NCBI RefSeq assembly: GCF_011301715.1
Contig: NZ_CP049870.1
Span: forward strand, 1,054,001 to 1,118,000
Source of the DNA: Sphingomonas sp. HDW15A
GTDB taxonomy: Bacteria; Pseudomonadota; Alphaproteobacteria; Sphingomonadales; Sphingomonadaceae
Reading direction: 5' to 3'
DNA length: 64,000 nucleotides
Every line of letters begins with the position of its first letter. Within the stretch, counting starts at the first letter, position 1. Below, one piece after another: positions 37,925-48,574 of this stretch. Below the pieces are notes generated by a model. That model was not told the origin of the DNA. It searched no databases and was given only the letters and a program-made list of their open reading frames with translations. Made by a program: the position numbers and the translations under genes.

Positions 37925-37948
37925 CCCCGCACCTTAAAAGGCGTCCGC

Positions 37949-38033
37949 GCGGGCGTGGCGGAATTGGTAGACGCGCTTGGTTTAGGTCCAAGTATCGCAA
38001 GATGTGGGGGTTCGAGTCCCTTCGCCCGCACCA
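37949..38033 (+). tRNA. tRNA-Leu (TAG)
   Basis: An 85-base class II tRNA with a long variable arm. Acceptor GCGGGCG with CGCCCGC, D-arm TGGCGGAATTGGTAGACGC, anticodon stem-loop CTTGG-TTTAGGT-CCAAG giving TAG, T-arm GGGGGTTCGAGTCCCTT, and encoded CCA. Confidence 0.97.
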
Positions 38034-38135
38034 TTTTCGCCATGGAGTTCGGCGGGTAACCGGCAGGGACGAAAATCGCGCAGGCCCAGAAGTGGCCGCG
38101 CCGGCACGAGAATTTTTAGGCAGGAAGCTAGAGAC

Positions 38136-39734
38136 GTGACAACGAAGACTGTCGAGACCGAGAACCAGGGCCTGAAGCGGGCCTTCATGCTGACCATCCC
38201 GGCGAAGGACATCGACGCCCGGCTGGACCAGGAAGTGAAGAAGCTTGCTCCGCAAATCAAGATGGCCGGCTTCCGTCCCGGCAAGGTTCCGCCGAACCTT
38301 ATTCGCAAGATGCACGGCGATCGTCTTCACGCCGAAGCGCTCCAGACCGCGGTCGCGCAGTCGGTTCAGAAGCTCCTTAGCGACAACAAGATCCGCCCGG
38401 CGATGCAGCCGGAAGTCGAGCTTGCCGACGGCTATGCCCAGGGCAAGGACGCCGAAGTCCGCGTCAAGCTCGAAACGCTTCCTGACGTTCCCAAGCCGAA
38501 GATCGATGGCCTCACGATTGAGCGCCTGACCGTCGAGGCAGATGAAACGGTCGTCGCCAGCCAGGTCGAGCAGCTCGCCAAGTCGCAGACTCGCTTTGCC
38601 GAAGCGAAGAAGGGCCACAAGGCCGGCAATGGCGACCAGGTCGTCATTGACTTCGTTGGCAAGGCCGATGGCGTCGCGTTCGAAGGCGGCACCGGCACCG
38701 ACATGCCGGTCGTTCTCGGCTCAGGGCAACTCATTCCTGGCTTCGAAGATCAGCTCGTCGGGGTGAAGGCCGGCGACGAGAAGCAGATCGAAGTGACCTT
38801 CCCGGCGGATTATCCCGCCGAGAATCTGAAGGGTAAGCCAGCCACTTTCGAGATCACCGTGAAAGAGGTGAAGGTCGCCGGTGAAACCAAGATCGACGAT
38901 GAGTTCGCCAAGTCGCTCGGCCTCAATGACCTCGAGCAGCTGAAAGGGCTTATCCGCGACCAGGTCCAGCAGGAGCTCAATGGCCTTACACGCACCCATA
39001 TGAAGCGCCAGCTGCTCGACAAGCTTGCTGCCGACCATGACTTCGAAGTGCCGCCGTCGATGGTCGATGCCGAATTCAACAACATCATGGCCCAGCTTCG
39101 CCACGAAGCGAGCCACGAAGAGGATCCTGAAGCATCGCTGAAGGAAATCGAGAGCGAGGCCGGAGATTATCGCAAGATCGCCGAGCGCCGCGTCCGCCTT
39201 GGCTTGCTCCTAAGCGAGATCGGCGCTGCTAACGGCGTCGAGGTCAGCCAGGCAGAAATGAACCGTCTCATCGGCCAGGCAGCTTCGCAGTATCAGCCGA
39301 AGGATCGCGATCGGTTCATCCAGTATGTCCAGAATGAGCCGATGGCCGCCGCGCAGCTCCGCGCACCGCTTTATGAGGACAAGGTTGTCGATTTCCTGTT
39401 CTCGAAGGCGGAAGTGACCGAGCGCTCCGCGACCCGTGAGGAGCTGGAAGCCGACCTCGAGAGCGAGGAAGGCCACGTCCATGGTCCCGGCTGCGGACAT
39501 GACCATGCCGCGCCTGCCAAGGCGAAGAAGGCTGCGAAACCTGCGAAGGCCGAAAAGCCTTCTGCGAAGACGGCCACGGCAGGCAAGGGTGCGGACGCCA
39601 AGGCCGAAGTTCCGAAGCCTTCCAAGCCGGTAAAGGATGGCGCTGGCGCCAAGCCGGCAGCCAAGAAGGCTGACCCCAAGGCGGAACCGGCAAAGAAGCC
39701 GGCCGCGAAAAAGCCTGCTGCGAAGAAAAAGTAA
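38136..39734 (+). CDS. tig: Trigger factor with long basic C-terminal tail
   Basis: A 532-aa ribosome-associated chaperone and prolyl isomerase. The ribosome-docking loop is GFRPGKVPPNLIRKMHG. The FKBP-like domain (NGDQVVIDFVGKADGVAFEG, GSGQLIPGFEDQLVGVKAG) covers about residues 165-250, followed by the helical arms. The tail from about residue 450 is unusual: a His/Cys cluster (HVHGPGCGHDH) followed by about 75 residues that are nearly all Lys, Ala and Pro. The start is GTG at 38136, after AGGAAG; the open frame upstream runs through the tRNA. It stands upstream of clpP, as in many bacteria. Confidence 0.96.
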   Translation: MTTKTVETENQGLKRAFMLTIPAKDIDARLDQEVKKLAPQIKMAGFRPGKVPPNLIRKMHGDRLHAEALQTAVAQSVQKLLSDNKIRPAMQPEVELADGYAQGKDAEVRVKLETLPDVPKPKIDGLTIERLTVEADETVVASQVEQLAKSQTRFAEAKKGHKAGNGDQVVIDFVGKADGVAFEGGTGTDMPVVLGSGQLIPGFEDQLVGVKAGDEKQIEVTFPADYPAENLKGKPATFEITVKEVKVAGETKIDDEFAKSLGLNDLEQLKGLIRDQVQQELNGLTRTHMKRQLLDKLAADHDFEVPPSMVDAEFNNIMAQLRHEASHEEDPEASLKEIESEAGDYRKIAERRVRLGLLLSEIGAANGVEVSQAEMNRLIGQAASQYQPKDRDRFIQYVQNEPMAAAQLRAPLYEDKVVDFLFSKAEVTERSATREELEADLESEEGHVHGPGCGHDHAAPAKAKKAAKPAKAEKPSAKTATAGKGADAKAEVPKPSKPVKDGAGAKPAAKKADPKAEPAKKPAAKKPAAKKK

Positions 39735-39768
39735 CGCCAAGGCAAGAGGCGGCGGCTAGGGAAGGGCA

Positions 39769-40701
39769 ATGAACCAATCGTCCATCCCGACGGTCGCCGT
39801 CCTGCTGCCCTGTTATAATGAGGAGGCGGCGATCGCCCAGGTGATCGCCGGCTTCCGGTCAGCGCTGCCCGGCGCGATCGTCTACGTTTACGACAACAAC
39901 AGCCGCGACCGGACAGTCGAGATGGCCGAAAAGGCCGGGGCTGTCGTCCGCACCGAGCGGATGCAGGGCAAGGGACATGTCGTGCGCCGGATGTTCGCCG
40001 ATATTGACGCCGACGTCTATCTCATGGCCGACGGCGATCTCACCTATGATCCAAAGGCCGCGCCGGAGATGGTTCGCCTGCTCGTCAGCGAGCAACTCGA
40101 CATGGTCGTCGGCACCCGCCAGCACGAAGCGAAGGAGGCTTACCGCGGCGGCCATGTGCTCGGGAATCGCCTGTTCACCGGCTTACTCGCGCGCCTTTTC
40201 GGTCGCAGCTTTTCTGATATCTTCTCTGGTTACCGTGTCTTTTCAAGACGGTTTGTGAAGAGCTTTCCTGTCCTATCTGAGGGATTCGAGATCGAGACCG
40301 AGATGAGCGTCCACGCGCTCGAGCTTCGGATGCCGGTGGGTGAAGTGGAAACGGCCTACGGTGCGCGCCCGGAAGGCTCGGAATCCAAGCTGTCCACCTA
40401 TCGCGACGGCTGGCGGATCCTGAAAACCATCGGCACATTGTATCGTGTCGAGCGGCCGGTGCTGTTCTACGGCACCATTGGCGCGATGCTTCTGCTTGCC
40501 GCCATCATCCTCTCGATCCCGCTCGTCTTGACTTACCTCGATACCGGCCTCGTCCCGCGCTTCCCCACCGCCATCCTCGTCACCGGAATGACCATCGTCG
40601 CGGTTCTCTGCTTCTTCGCTGGCCTGATCCTCGACACGGTCACGCGCGGGCGGAGGGAAATGCGACGACTTGCCTACCTCGCGCAGCCCGGACCCGCTTG
40701 A
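39769..40701 (+). CDS. Family 2 glycosyltransferase, membrane anchored
   Basis: A 310-aa GT-A fold enzyme. VAVLLPCYNEEAAIAQVIAG begins the nucleotide-sugar domain, and DADVYLMADGDLTYDP contains the metal-binding DxD. FSDIFSGYRVFSRRFVKSFP and GFEIETEMSVHALE are the acceptor-side motifs of dolichol/undecaprenyl-phosphate-type transferases. Two C-terminal helices (about 230-285) anchor it. It probably loads a sugar onto a lipid carrier for envelope glycans; the exact sugar is unknown. It lies between tig and clpP without overlap. Confidence 0.88.
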   Translation: MNQSSIPTVAVLLPCYNEEAAIAQVIAGFRSALPGAIVYVYDNNSRDRTVEMAEKAGAVVRTERMQGKGHVVRRMFADIDADVYLMADGDLTYDPKAAPEMVRLLVSEQLDMVVGTRQHEAKEAYRGGHVLGNRLFTGLLARLFGRSFSDIFSGYRVFSRRFVKSFPVLSEGFEIETEMSVHALELRMPVGEVETAYGARPEGSESKLSTYRDGWRILKTIGTLYRVERPVLFYGTIGAMLLLAAIILSIPLVLTYLDTGLVPRFPTAILVTGMTIVAVLCFFAGLILDTVTRGRREMRRLAYLAQPGPA

Positions 40702-40757
40702 ACATCGTCGCGATCCGCCCGATGTAGGCCCTGCCAATCAAAGGACCCGATTTTCCC

Positions 40758-41411
40758 ATGGATCATGCAGATATCGCCGCCCAACTCGTCCCGATCGTCA
40801 TCGAGCAGTCCAACCGCGGCGAACGCAGCTTCGACATCTATTCGCGCCTGCTTCGCGACCGGATCATTTTTGTCACCGGTCCAATCGAGGACCATATGGC
40901 CTCGCTCATCACCGCCCAGCTGCTGTTCCTTGAGTCGGAAAATCCGAAGAAGGACATCTTCATGTACATCAATTCGCCGGGCGGCGTGGTGACAAGCGGC
41001 CTCGCGATCCACGATACCATGCAATACATCCGCCCCAAGGTCGGAACGGTGTGCATCGGCCAGGCCGCTTCAATGGGCAGCTTCCTGTTAGCGGCCGGCG
41101 AACCGGGAATGCGGGTCGCACTCACCAACAGCCGCATCATGGTCCACCAGCCGTCGGGCGGGGCGCAGGGCATGGCGTCCGACATCGAGATTCAGGCCCG
41201 CGAAATCCTGCGCATGCGTACGCGCCTCAACGCGCTCTATGCGAAATACACCGGGCAGCCGATCGAGGAGATCGAGAAGGCGATGGACCGCGACAAGTTC
41301 CTGGAGGCCGACGAGGCCAAGGCGTTCGGCCTCATTGACGAAGTGTTCGACACGCGTCCCGATGCTGGCAACGACGAAGGCACCGGTGCGGGAGACGTCA
41401 CGCCCTCCTGA
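40758..41411 (+). CDS. clpP: ATP-dependent Clp protease proteolytic subunit
   Basis: A 217-aa ClpP. The catalytic triad is S105 ([14 protein letters not shown]), H130 ([11 protein letters not shown]) and D179 ([20 protein letters not shown]). [14 protein letters not shown] is the oxyanion/strand motif. It forms the tetradecameric chamber fed by ClpX or ClpA. The ATG follows AAAGGACCC. Unlike the common clpP-clpX arrangement, clpX is 2.4 kb downstream, after a phosphate module. Confidence 0.97.
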   Translation: MDHADIAAQLVPIVIEQSNRGERSFDIYSRLLRDRIIFVTGPIEDHMASLITAQLLFLESENPKKDIFMYINSPGGVVTSGLAIHDTMQYIRPKVGTVCIGQAASMGSFLLAAGEPGMRVALTNSRIMVHQPSGGAQGMASDIEIQAREILRMRTRLNALYAKYTGQPIEEIEKAMDRDKFLEADEAKAFGLIDEVFDTRPDAGNDEGTGAGDVTPS

Positions 41412-41537
41412 CGGCTGTAACACTTCCGTCGTTTTTCTTGTCAGCTCGGTCCGGCGACACTAGGCCCCATCGCAAACTGCGGCGGGGTCTAGCCGTCGGG
41501 TCGAAGAGGGTCGTTCAACATTCGCCAGATCGCCGCC

Positions 41538-42644
41538 TTGCCGTATCGAAGCGTGGGTAAGGACCTGGACGCACCAGTCCGGGTCATGCTGGTCACAAGC
41601 CGCGAGTCGAAGCGATGGGTGATCCCGAAAGGGAATCTCCCAGGCGGGCTTGCGCCTCACGACGGTGCTGCCAAGGAAGCGTTTGAGGAGGCTGGAGTCA
41701 CCGGGGCGGTCTGTCCGGTGCCGCTGGGCAGCTTTCGGTATCGCAAGCGCAGGGGGAGCGGCGCTTCGTTAATGGCCGACGTCGAGGTCTTTCCGCTTGC
41801 GGTAAACAGCGAGCTCGATGAATGGCCGGAGAAGGGCCAGCGCAAGCGTCGCTGGTTCAGTCTCACCGACGCCGCGGCTGCTGTCGAAGAGCCCGATCTT
41901 GCCGATCTCATCCGCTCGTTCGGCGCAAGCGAATTCAACAAGGCGGCAAATCGGACGAGCATGTTCACCGTTGTCGCCGAAAAATCCAAGGTGGGTCCGA
42001 TGTTTGCGTGGTTTCAACGCCTTCTTCCGAAGAAGGGCAATTTCTTCGAACTGTTCGAGGCTCATGCCACTGCGGTGGTCGCGGCGGCGGACGCGACTGG
42101 CCGTCTTTTCCAGGGCCAGTCGAAAAGGGAAGAGCATGTCCGCGAGATTCGCGAGCGCGAGCATGATGCGGATGCGATTATCGCCGAGACATTGAGAACG
42201 GTCCGCGAAACCTTTCTGACTCCCTTCGATCGCGGCGCGATCACGTCGCTCATCGGCTCGATGGACAACGCAATCGATGAAATGCAGTCCACCGCATCGG
42301 CAATCGACGTCTACGATTTCAAGGATTTCGAGCCCGAGATGCGCGACATGGTGGCCATCGTCGTCGACAGCGCGCGCCTGGTCGCCGAGGCGATGCCCTT
42401 GATGCGCGACGTCGGCAGGAACGGCAAACGCCTGCATGAGCTAACGGAACGGCTTGTCCGGATGGAAGGGCGTGGCGACGAGATCCACACCGCCGGGCTC
42501 AAGCGCTGCTTCGCCGAATTCCGCGAGAAAAGCTCGATCGAGTTCGCGGTCCGCCGCGAAATCTTCAAACATCTCGAGCGGATCATCGACGCATTCGAGG
42601 ACGTGGCAAACCAGATTGACTCGATCGTCATTGACCATAGCTGA
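41538..42644 (+). CDS. NUDIX hydrolase fused in frame to DUF47/PhoU-like protein
   Basis: One uninterrupted frame. Residues 1-130 are a NUDIX domain of the diphosphoinositol/polyphosphate-like type (RWVIPKGNLPGG, AAKEAFEEAGV; the leading Glu of the Nudix box is replaced). Residues from about 155 are a complete DUF47/PhoU-like domain (MFAWFQRLLPKKGNFFELFE to DVANQIDSIVIDHS), a helical regulator that usually partners PiT transporters, and pit is the next gene. An ATG at 42000, with AAGGTGGG before it, could start the DUF47 part independently, so two overlapping products are possible. The N-terminal start is unclear: TTG at 41538 or ATT at 41520 (AGAGGG upstream). No frame change in the linker would separate them. 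Confidence 0.82.
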   Translation: MPYRSVGKDLDAPVRVMLVTSRESKRWVIPKGNLPGGLAPHDGAAKEAFEEAGVTGAVCPVPLGSFRYRKRRGSGASLMADVEVFPLAVNSELDEWPEKGQRKRRWFSLTDAAAAVEEPDLADLIRSFGASEFNKAANRTSMFTVVAEKSKVGPMFAWFQRLLPKKGNFFELFEAHATAVVAAADATGRLFQGQSKREEHVREIREREHDADAIIAETLRTVRETFLTPFDRGAITSLIGSMDNAIDEMQSTASAIDVYDFKDFEPEMRDMVAIVVDSARLVAEAMPLMRDVGRNGKRLHELTERLVRMEGRGDEIHTAGLKRCFAEFREKSSIEFAVRREIFKHLERIIDAFEDVANQIDSIVIDHS

Positions 42645-42664
42645 GCCGCGGGATCGTTCGCACC

Positions 42665-43681
42665 ATGCATGAGATCGCCCTCCCGCTGCTCGTCGGGCTC
42701 GTCATCCTGGCGCTGATGTTCGACTTTTTGAACGGCCTTCACGACGCGGCCAACTCCATCGCAACTGTGGTAGCGACCAAGCTCCTCGGCCCGGTCCAAG
42801 CTGTTGGATTCGCAGCTTTCTTCAACTTTGCTGCCTACTTCCTCACGCTAGCGTGGCCGGAGCTTCACAAGGTCGCCGATACGATCGGCAAGGGGCTGAT
42901 CGACAAAGACCTCGTATCGCCCGCTGTGGTCTTCGCAGCGCTGGGCGGGGCGATGTTCTGGAACGTCGTCACTTGGCTCAAGGGCATCCCATCCTCGTCC
43001 AGCCATGCCCTGGTCGGCGGTATCGTCGGCGCCGGGGTCGCGGCAGCGGGGTTCGGCACGATCCAGTGGAATGGCGTCACCAAGACCTTGTTGTTCATTC
43101 CGCTGGCGCCGATGATTGGGATGGCCGTCGCGATGCTCGTTATGCTGATTTCCAGCTGGCTTGCGTCCTGGGCCAGTGCGCGAGGCGCCGAAAGCGCATT
43201 CAAGACTTGCCATCTCGTCAGCGCGGCCGGTTATTCCCTTGGCCACGGCCTCAATGATGCCCAGAAGACGATGGGGATCATCACCGTCCTTCTTTATTCG
43301 ACCGGCTATCTCAGCGGCGAGTTCCATGTACCTCATTGGGTCGCGATCAGCTGCTACATCGCCATGGGCCTGGGCACCATGATGGGCGGCTGGAAGATCA
43401 TCGAGACGATGGGCAGCCGGATCACCAAGCTTTCGCAGCATCAGGGTTTCGCCGCTTCCACGGGCGGATCGATCATGCTTTTCGGCGCCAGTCTGGCCGG
43501 GATTCCTGTCTCGACGACGCACACCATCACCGGCGCAGTAATCGGCGCCGGGGTCGCCCGGCGCGCCTCTGCCGTCCGGTGGGGAGTCGCGCAAAGCGTG
43601 GTCATGGCATGGGTGATAACTATTCCCTGCTCGGCCGCGGTAGCCGCCGGTTTCTACGCGCTGACTCGCCTTTTCGTCTGA
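42665..43681 (+). CDS. pit: Low-affinity inorganic phosphate transporter, PiT family
   Basis: A 338-aa membrane protein with about eight to ten helices and the duplicated PiT signature: [19 protein letters not shown] and [13 protein letters not shown], with [14 protein letters not shown] and [14 protein letters not shown]. It imports phosphate (or metal phosphate) with protons. It starts 20 bp after the NUDIX-DUF47 gene; DUF47 proteins are known companions of PiT transporters. Confidence 0.95.
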   Translation: MHEIALPLLVGLVILALMFDFLNGLHDAANSIATVVATKLLGPVQAVGFAAFFNFAAYFLTLAWPELHKVADTIGKGLIDKDLVSPAVVFAALGGAMFWNVVTWLKGIPSSSSHALVGGIVGAGVAAAGFGTIQWNGVTKTLLFIPLAPMIGMAVAMLVMLISSWLASWASARGAESAFKTCHLVSAAGYSLGHGLNDAQKTMGIITVLLYSTGYLSGEFHVPHWVAISCYIAMGLGTMMGGWKIIETMGSRITKLSQHQGFAASTGGSIMLFGASLAGIPVSTTHTITGAVIGAGVARRASAVRWGVAQSVVMAWVITIPCSAAVAAGFYALTRLFV

Positions 43682-43841
43682 TCACACGCCTTGCCGGACG
43701 GGGCTACAAGCTCCATATCGGGACAGGAATGGCCCAATCGCGGGGTGGGGCGTTAACCCATCACTTAGCTTGATTGTGCGACAAGAGCGGCTAGCATGCG
43801 GCGGAATACGGCCGTGCGCGGCCGGAATTGCAAGGGACTTT

Positions 43842-45125
<1,284 letters not shown>

Positions 45126-45596
45126 TTGAAGCCCGCGCTTCCCGCGTTCCTGTTCGAGCCGCGCCAGCCTGCGCGAACGATCCTGCTTGCCTGGCCGCTG
45201 GTGACTCTGCCGGCGCTCGGGCTCGCGGCATTCTTCTCCCGGCTCATTCCGGGCGCCCCAAGCCCGGTGTTCGACGGCGATCCCGTGCTTGTGTTCTTCC
45301 TCATCGAGGTATTCGCTCCGATCGTCGAAAGCCTCATCATGGCCGCTATGCTCGAGTTGCTACTGCTCGTCGTGCCGTGGCAATGGGCAGTGGCATTGAG
45401 CGCAGCCGGCTGGGGCATGGCGCACTCGCTCCAGGCCCCGACCTGGGGCCTCGTCATCTGGTGGCCATTCCTCATCTTCTCGATCCTCTACGTTACCTGG
45501 CGTAAGCGTTCGAAAGTCGGCGCGGTCGGGATCGCTGCTGCCGTCCACGCCCTCAACAACCTCATTCCTGCCCTGCTTCTGTTGCGCTTGGCATAG
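45126..45596 (+). CDS. CPBP-like intramembrane protein, degenerate
   Basis: A 156-aa protein with four to five membrane helices. The segments PIVESLIMAAMLELLLL, GWGMAHSLQAPTWGL and AAAVHALNNLIPA correspond to the three motifs of CPBP/Abi intramembrane proteases. The two histidines are kept, but the first motif lacks the full EExxxR. It may be a weakly active or non-catalytic member. The start is TTG at 45126, directly after the clpX stop with no gap, so it is translated with clpX. Confidence 0.72.
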   Translation: MKPALPAFLFEPRQPARTILLAWPLVTLPALGLAAFFSRLIPGAPSPVFDGDPVLVFFLIEVFAPIVESLIMAAMLELLLLVVPWQWAVALSAAGWGMAHSLQAPTWGLVIWWPFLIFSILYVTWRKRSKVGAVGIAAAVHALNNLIPALLLLRLA

Positions 45597-45616
45597 GCGC
45601 CGCCCATATGGGCGGC

Positions 45617-48016
45617 ATGACTCGCCTGCTTCCTATCCTGCCGCTTCGCGACATCGTCGTTTTCCCACATCGTATCGTTCCTTTGTTCGTAGGCCGTGAC
45701 AAATCGGTCGCCGCGCTCGAAGCCGCGATGGCCGCCGACAAGCAGCTGTTCCTCGTCGCCCAGCTCGATCCGAGCGAGGATGATCCCGATCGCGACGCGA
45801 TGTACGATCTAGGCGTAACCGCGACGGCGATGCAGCTCTTGAAGTTGCCGGACGGAACCGTGCGCGTGCTGGTCGAAGGCGCCAAGCGTGCCAAACTGAT
45901 CGCTCTCTACGATCGCGGCGAATATCTCGAGGCCGAGGTGGAGGAGGTCGAAGAGGACGAAGCTGACGGCGCGGAGGCCATGGCGCTGATGCGCTCTGTC
46001 GTCGACCAGTTTGAGAATTACGCCAAGCTCAACAAGCGCCTGCCCGCTGAAACCGGTGTCCAGCTTGCCGAGATTGAAGATCCTTCGATCTTGGCAGATG
46101 CGGTTGCTTCCAGCCTTTCGATCAAGGTCAGCGACAAGCAGGCCCTGCTTACCCAGCTCAATGTCGCCCGGCGCCTTGAGATGGTGTTCGCGTTCATGGA
46201 GGGCGAGCTCGGCGTTCTCCAGGTCGAGAAGAAGATCCGCAGCCGCGTGAAGCGGCAAATGGAGAAGACTCAGCGCGAATATTACCTCAACGAGCAGTTG
46301 AAGGCGATCCAACGTGAGCTCGGCAATGACGACGGGGAAGGGGGCGACGAGCTCCACGAACTTGCCGCCAAGATCCGTAAAACGCGTCTCAGCAAGGAAG
46401 CCAAGGCGCGCGCCAATGCCGAGCTCAAGAAGCTCAAGGCAATGGCGCCGATGTCGGCAGAAGCGACGGTTGCCCGCAACTATCTCGACGTCCTGCTAGC
46501 TTTGCCGTGGGGCAAGAAGAGCCGTCTTAAGCGCGACATTGCCGAGGCCCAAGCCGTACTCGACGAGGACCATTACGGGCTCGAGAAGGTCAAGGACCGG
46601 ATCATCGAATATCTTGCGGTCCAGGCGCGAACCAACCGCCTGAAGGGCCCGATCCTTTGCCTCGTCGGGCCGCCCGGCGTCGGCAAGACTTCGCTTGGAC
46701 GCTCGATCGCCCGAGCTACCGGTCGTGAGTTCGTGCGCCAGTCGCTAGGCGGCGTCCGCGACGAGGCCGAAATCCGCGGACACCGGCGGACGTACATCGG
46801 CTCGCTTCCAGGCAAGATCATCTCCAACCTCAAAAAGGCGGGGACGAGCAATCCGCTGTTCCTTCTCGACGAAATCGACAAGCTCGGCCAGGATTTTCGC
46901 GGCGATCCGGCATCCGCCTTGCTTGAGGTTCTCGATCCCGAACAGAACAGCAAGTTTCAGGATCACTATCTCGAGATCGACTATGATCTCAGCGACATCA
47001 TGTTCGTGACGACGGCCAACTCGCTCGACATGGCGCAACCGCTGCTCGACCGAATGGAGATTATCCGCCTCGAAGGCTATACGGAGGACGAGAAGGTCGA
47101 GATTGCCCGCCGGCACCTCATTCCCAAGCAACTTGAAGCGCATGGCGTGACCGCTGGGGAGCTGGAGATCACCGATTCCGGCCTTCGCGCGATCATTCGG
47201 CTCTATACCCGCGAAGCTGGCGTCCGCACTCTGGAGCGCGAGCTTGCCAAGGTCGCACGCAAGGCGCTTCGGCGGATTCTGGAAGGCCACTGCGAGTCGG
47301 TCACCATCGATGAGAACAATCTCGCCGATTACCTCGGCGTCCGCCGTTACCGCTTCGGCGTTGGCGAGGAAGAAGACCAGATCGGCGCTGTCACCGGCCT
47401 GGCCTGGACCGAGGTCGGCGGCGAATTGTTGACGATCGAGGCTGTGACCGTCCCCGGCAAGGGCCAGATCAAGACGACCGGCAAGCTCGGCGAGGTCATG
47501 CAAGAATCGGTTCAGGCGGCGATGAGCTTTATCAAAGCTCGCGCCCCCGCCTTTGGCGTCAAACCGTCGCTCTTCGCGCGCAAGGACATTCACGTTCACT
47601 TGCCCGAAGGCGCCGTTCCCAAGGACGGGCCGTCAGCGGGCGTTGGGATGGTTACAGCGATGATCTCGACTCTGACCGGAATTCCGGTGCGCCGCGACGT
47701 GGCGATGACCGGCGAAGTTACGCTCCGCGGCCGAGTCCTACCGATCGGCGGCCTCAAGGAGAAGCTGCTGGCTGCGCTTCGCGGGGGAATCACGACCGTG
47801 CTCATTCCGCAGGATAATGAGAAGGACCTGGTCGAACTTCCGAAGAGCGTCACGGACGGCCTAAAGATTGTTCCGGTGTCGCATGTCGACGAAGTGCTTG
47901 AACTGGCGTTGACCGAGCCGGTCCAAGCGATCGAGTGGACCGATGCGGACGAACATGCCGCCGAACCGCCCCCCGGACACGGCAGTTCGTCGGAAAGTCC
48001 GGCCGTTCGCCACTAG
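45617..48016 (+). CDS. lon: ATP-dependent Lon protease
   Basis: A 799-aa LonA. The N-terminal substrate domain begins LPILPLRDIVVFPHRIVPLF. Walker A is GPPGVGKTSLGRSIA and Walker B FLLDEIDKLG. The proteolytic Ser-Lys dyad is in PKDGPSAGVGM (Ser near residue 673) and GGLKEKLLAA. It degrades damaged and short-lived regulatory proteins. The start is ATG 45617 by family alignment; ATG 45608 (MGGMTRLL) is equally in frame. The gene for HU follows, a common pairing. Confidence 0.97.
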   Translation: MTRLLPILPLRDIVVFPHRIVPLFVGRDKSVAALEAAMAADKQLFLVAQLDPSEDDPDRDAMYDLGVTATAMQLLKLPDGTVRVLVEGAKRAKLIALYDRGEYLEAEVEEVEEDEADGAEAMALMRSVVDQFENYAKLNKRLPAETGVQLAEIEDPSILADAVASSLSIKVSDKQALLTQLNVARRLEMVFAFMEGELGVLQVEKKIRSRVKRQMEKTQREYYLNEQLKAIQRELGNDDGEGGDELHELAAKIRKTRLSKEAKARANAELKKLKAMAPMSAEATVARNYLDVLLALPWGKKSRLKRDIAEAQAVLDEDHYGLEKVKDRIIEYLAVQARTNRLKGPILCLVGPPGVGKTSLGRSIARATGREFVRQSLGGVRDEAEIRGHRRTYIGSLPGKIISNLKKAGTSNPLFLLDEIDKLGQDFRGDPASALLEVLDPEQNSKFQDHYLEIDYDLSDIMFVTTANSLDMAQPLLDRMEIIRLEGYTEDEKVEIARRHLIPKQLEAHGVTAGELEITDSGLRAIIRLYTREAGVRTLERELAKVARKALRRILEGHCESVTIDENNLADYLGVRRYRFGVGEEEDQIGAVTGLAWTEVGGELLTIEAVTVPGKGQIKTTGKLGEVMQESVQAAMSFIKARAPAFGVKPSLFARKDIHVHLPEGAVPKDGPSAGVGMVTAMISTLTGIPVRRDVAMTGEVTLRGRVLPIGGLKEKLLAALRGGITTVLIPQDNEKDLVELPKSVTDGLKIVPVSHVDEVLELALTEPVQAIEWTDADEHAAEPPPGHGSSSESPAVRH

Positions 48017-48102
48017 CTTTTTGACTTGGCGGGCGAACCTTGTCTTAAGGGCGGCTCGCCGTCACCCATCCAGTCACCGCGTAAGAGCGAGGGGAGTAGA
48101 GC

Positions 48103-48381
48103 ATGAACAAGCAGGATCTCATCGGCCAGGTCGCCGATCGCGCGGGCCTTTCCCGTGCCGATGCGTCGAAAGCGGTGGAGACCATGCTCGAAGTGGTCAC
48201 ATCCGCGCTCAAACGCGGAGATGAGGTCCGGCTCGTCGGCTTCGGCAATTTCTCGGTGACCCGCCGCAAGGCGTCTGTAGGGCGCAATCCGCGAACCGGT
48301 GCGCCAATGCAAATCAAGGCAAGCTCGCAGCCCAAGTTTCGCCCGGGCCGAATTCTAAAAGAAGCGGTCCAAGCCAAATAA
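48103..48381 (+). CDS. hup: Histone-like DNA-binding protein HU
   Basis: A 92-aa HU-family protein (MNKQDLIGQVADRAGLSRAD start). The DNA-binding arm motif is GFGNFSVTRRKASVGRNPRT. It bends and compacts DNA as a dimer. The ATG has GAGGGGAG upstream. Confidence 0.96.
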   Translation: MNKQDLIGQVADRAGLSRADASKAVETMLEVVTSALKRGDEVRLVGFGNFSVTRRKASVGRNPRTGAPMQIKASSQPKFRPGRILKEAVQAK

Positions 48382-48433
48382 GCCGTCTGGACAGTTTTCG
48401 TGCGCGCCACTATCGGCGCTTGACGCATGGCCG

Positions 48434-48508
48434 GGGCGCGTAGCTCAGCGGTAGAGCACACCCTTCACACGGGTGGGGTCACAGGTTCAATCCCTGTCGC
48501 GCCCACCA
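48434..48508 (+). tRNA. tRNA-Val (CAC)
   Basis: A 75-base cloverleaf: acceptor GGGCGCG with CGCGCCC, D-arm AGCTCAGCGGTAGAGC, anticodon stem-loop CACCC-TTCACAC-GGGTG giving CAC, T-arm CACAGGTTCAATCCCTGT, and encoded CCA. Confidence 0.97.
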
Positions 48509-48574
48509 TGCAACTAATGGGAATGTCTGGGGGACATTGCCCAAAGGCCGCATGTTAGCGCAGGCAATCCGAAC

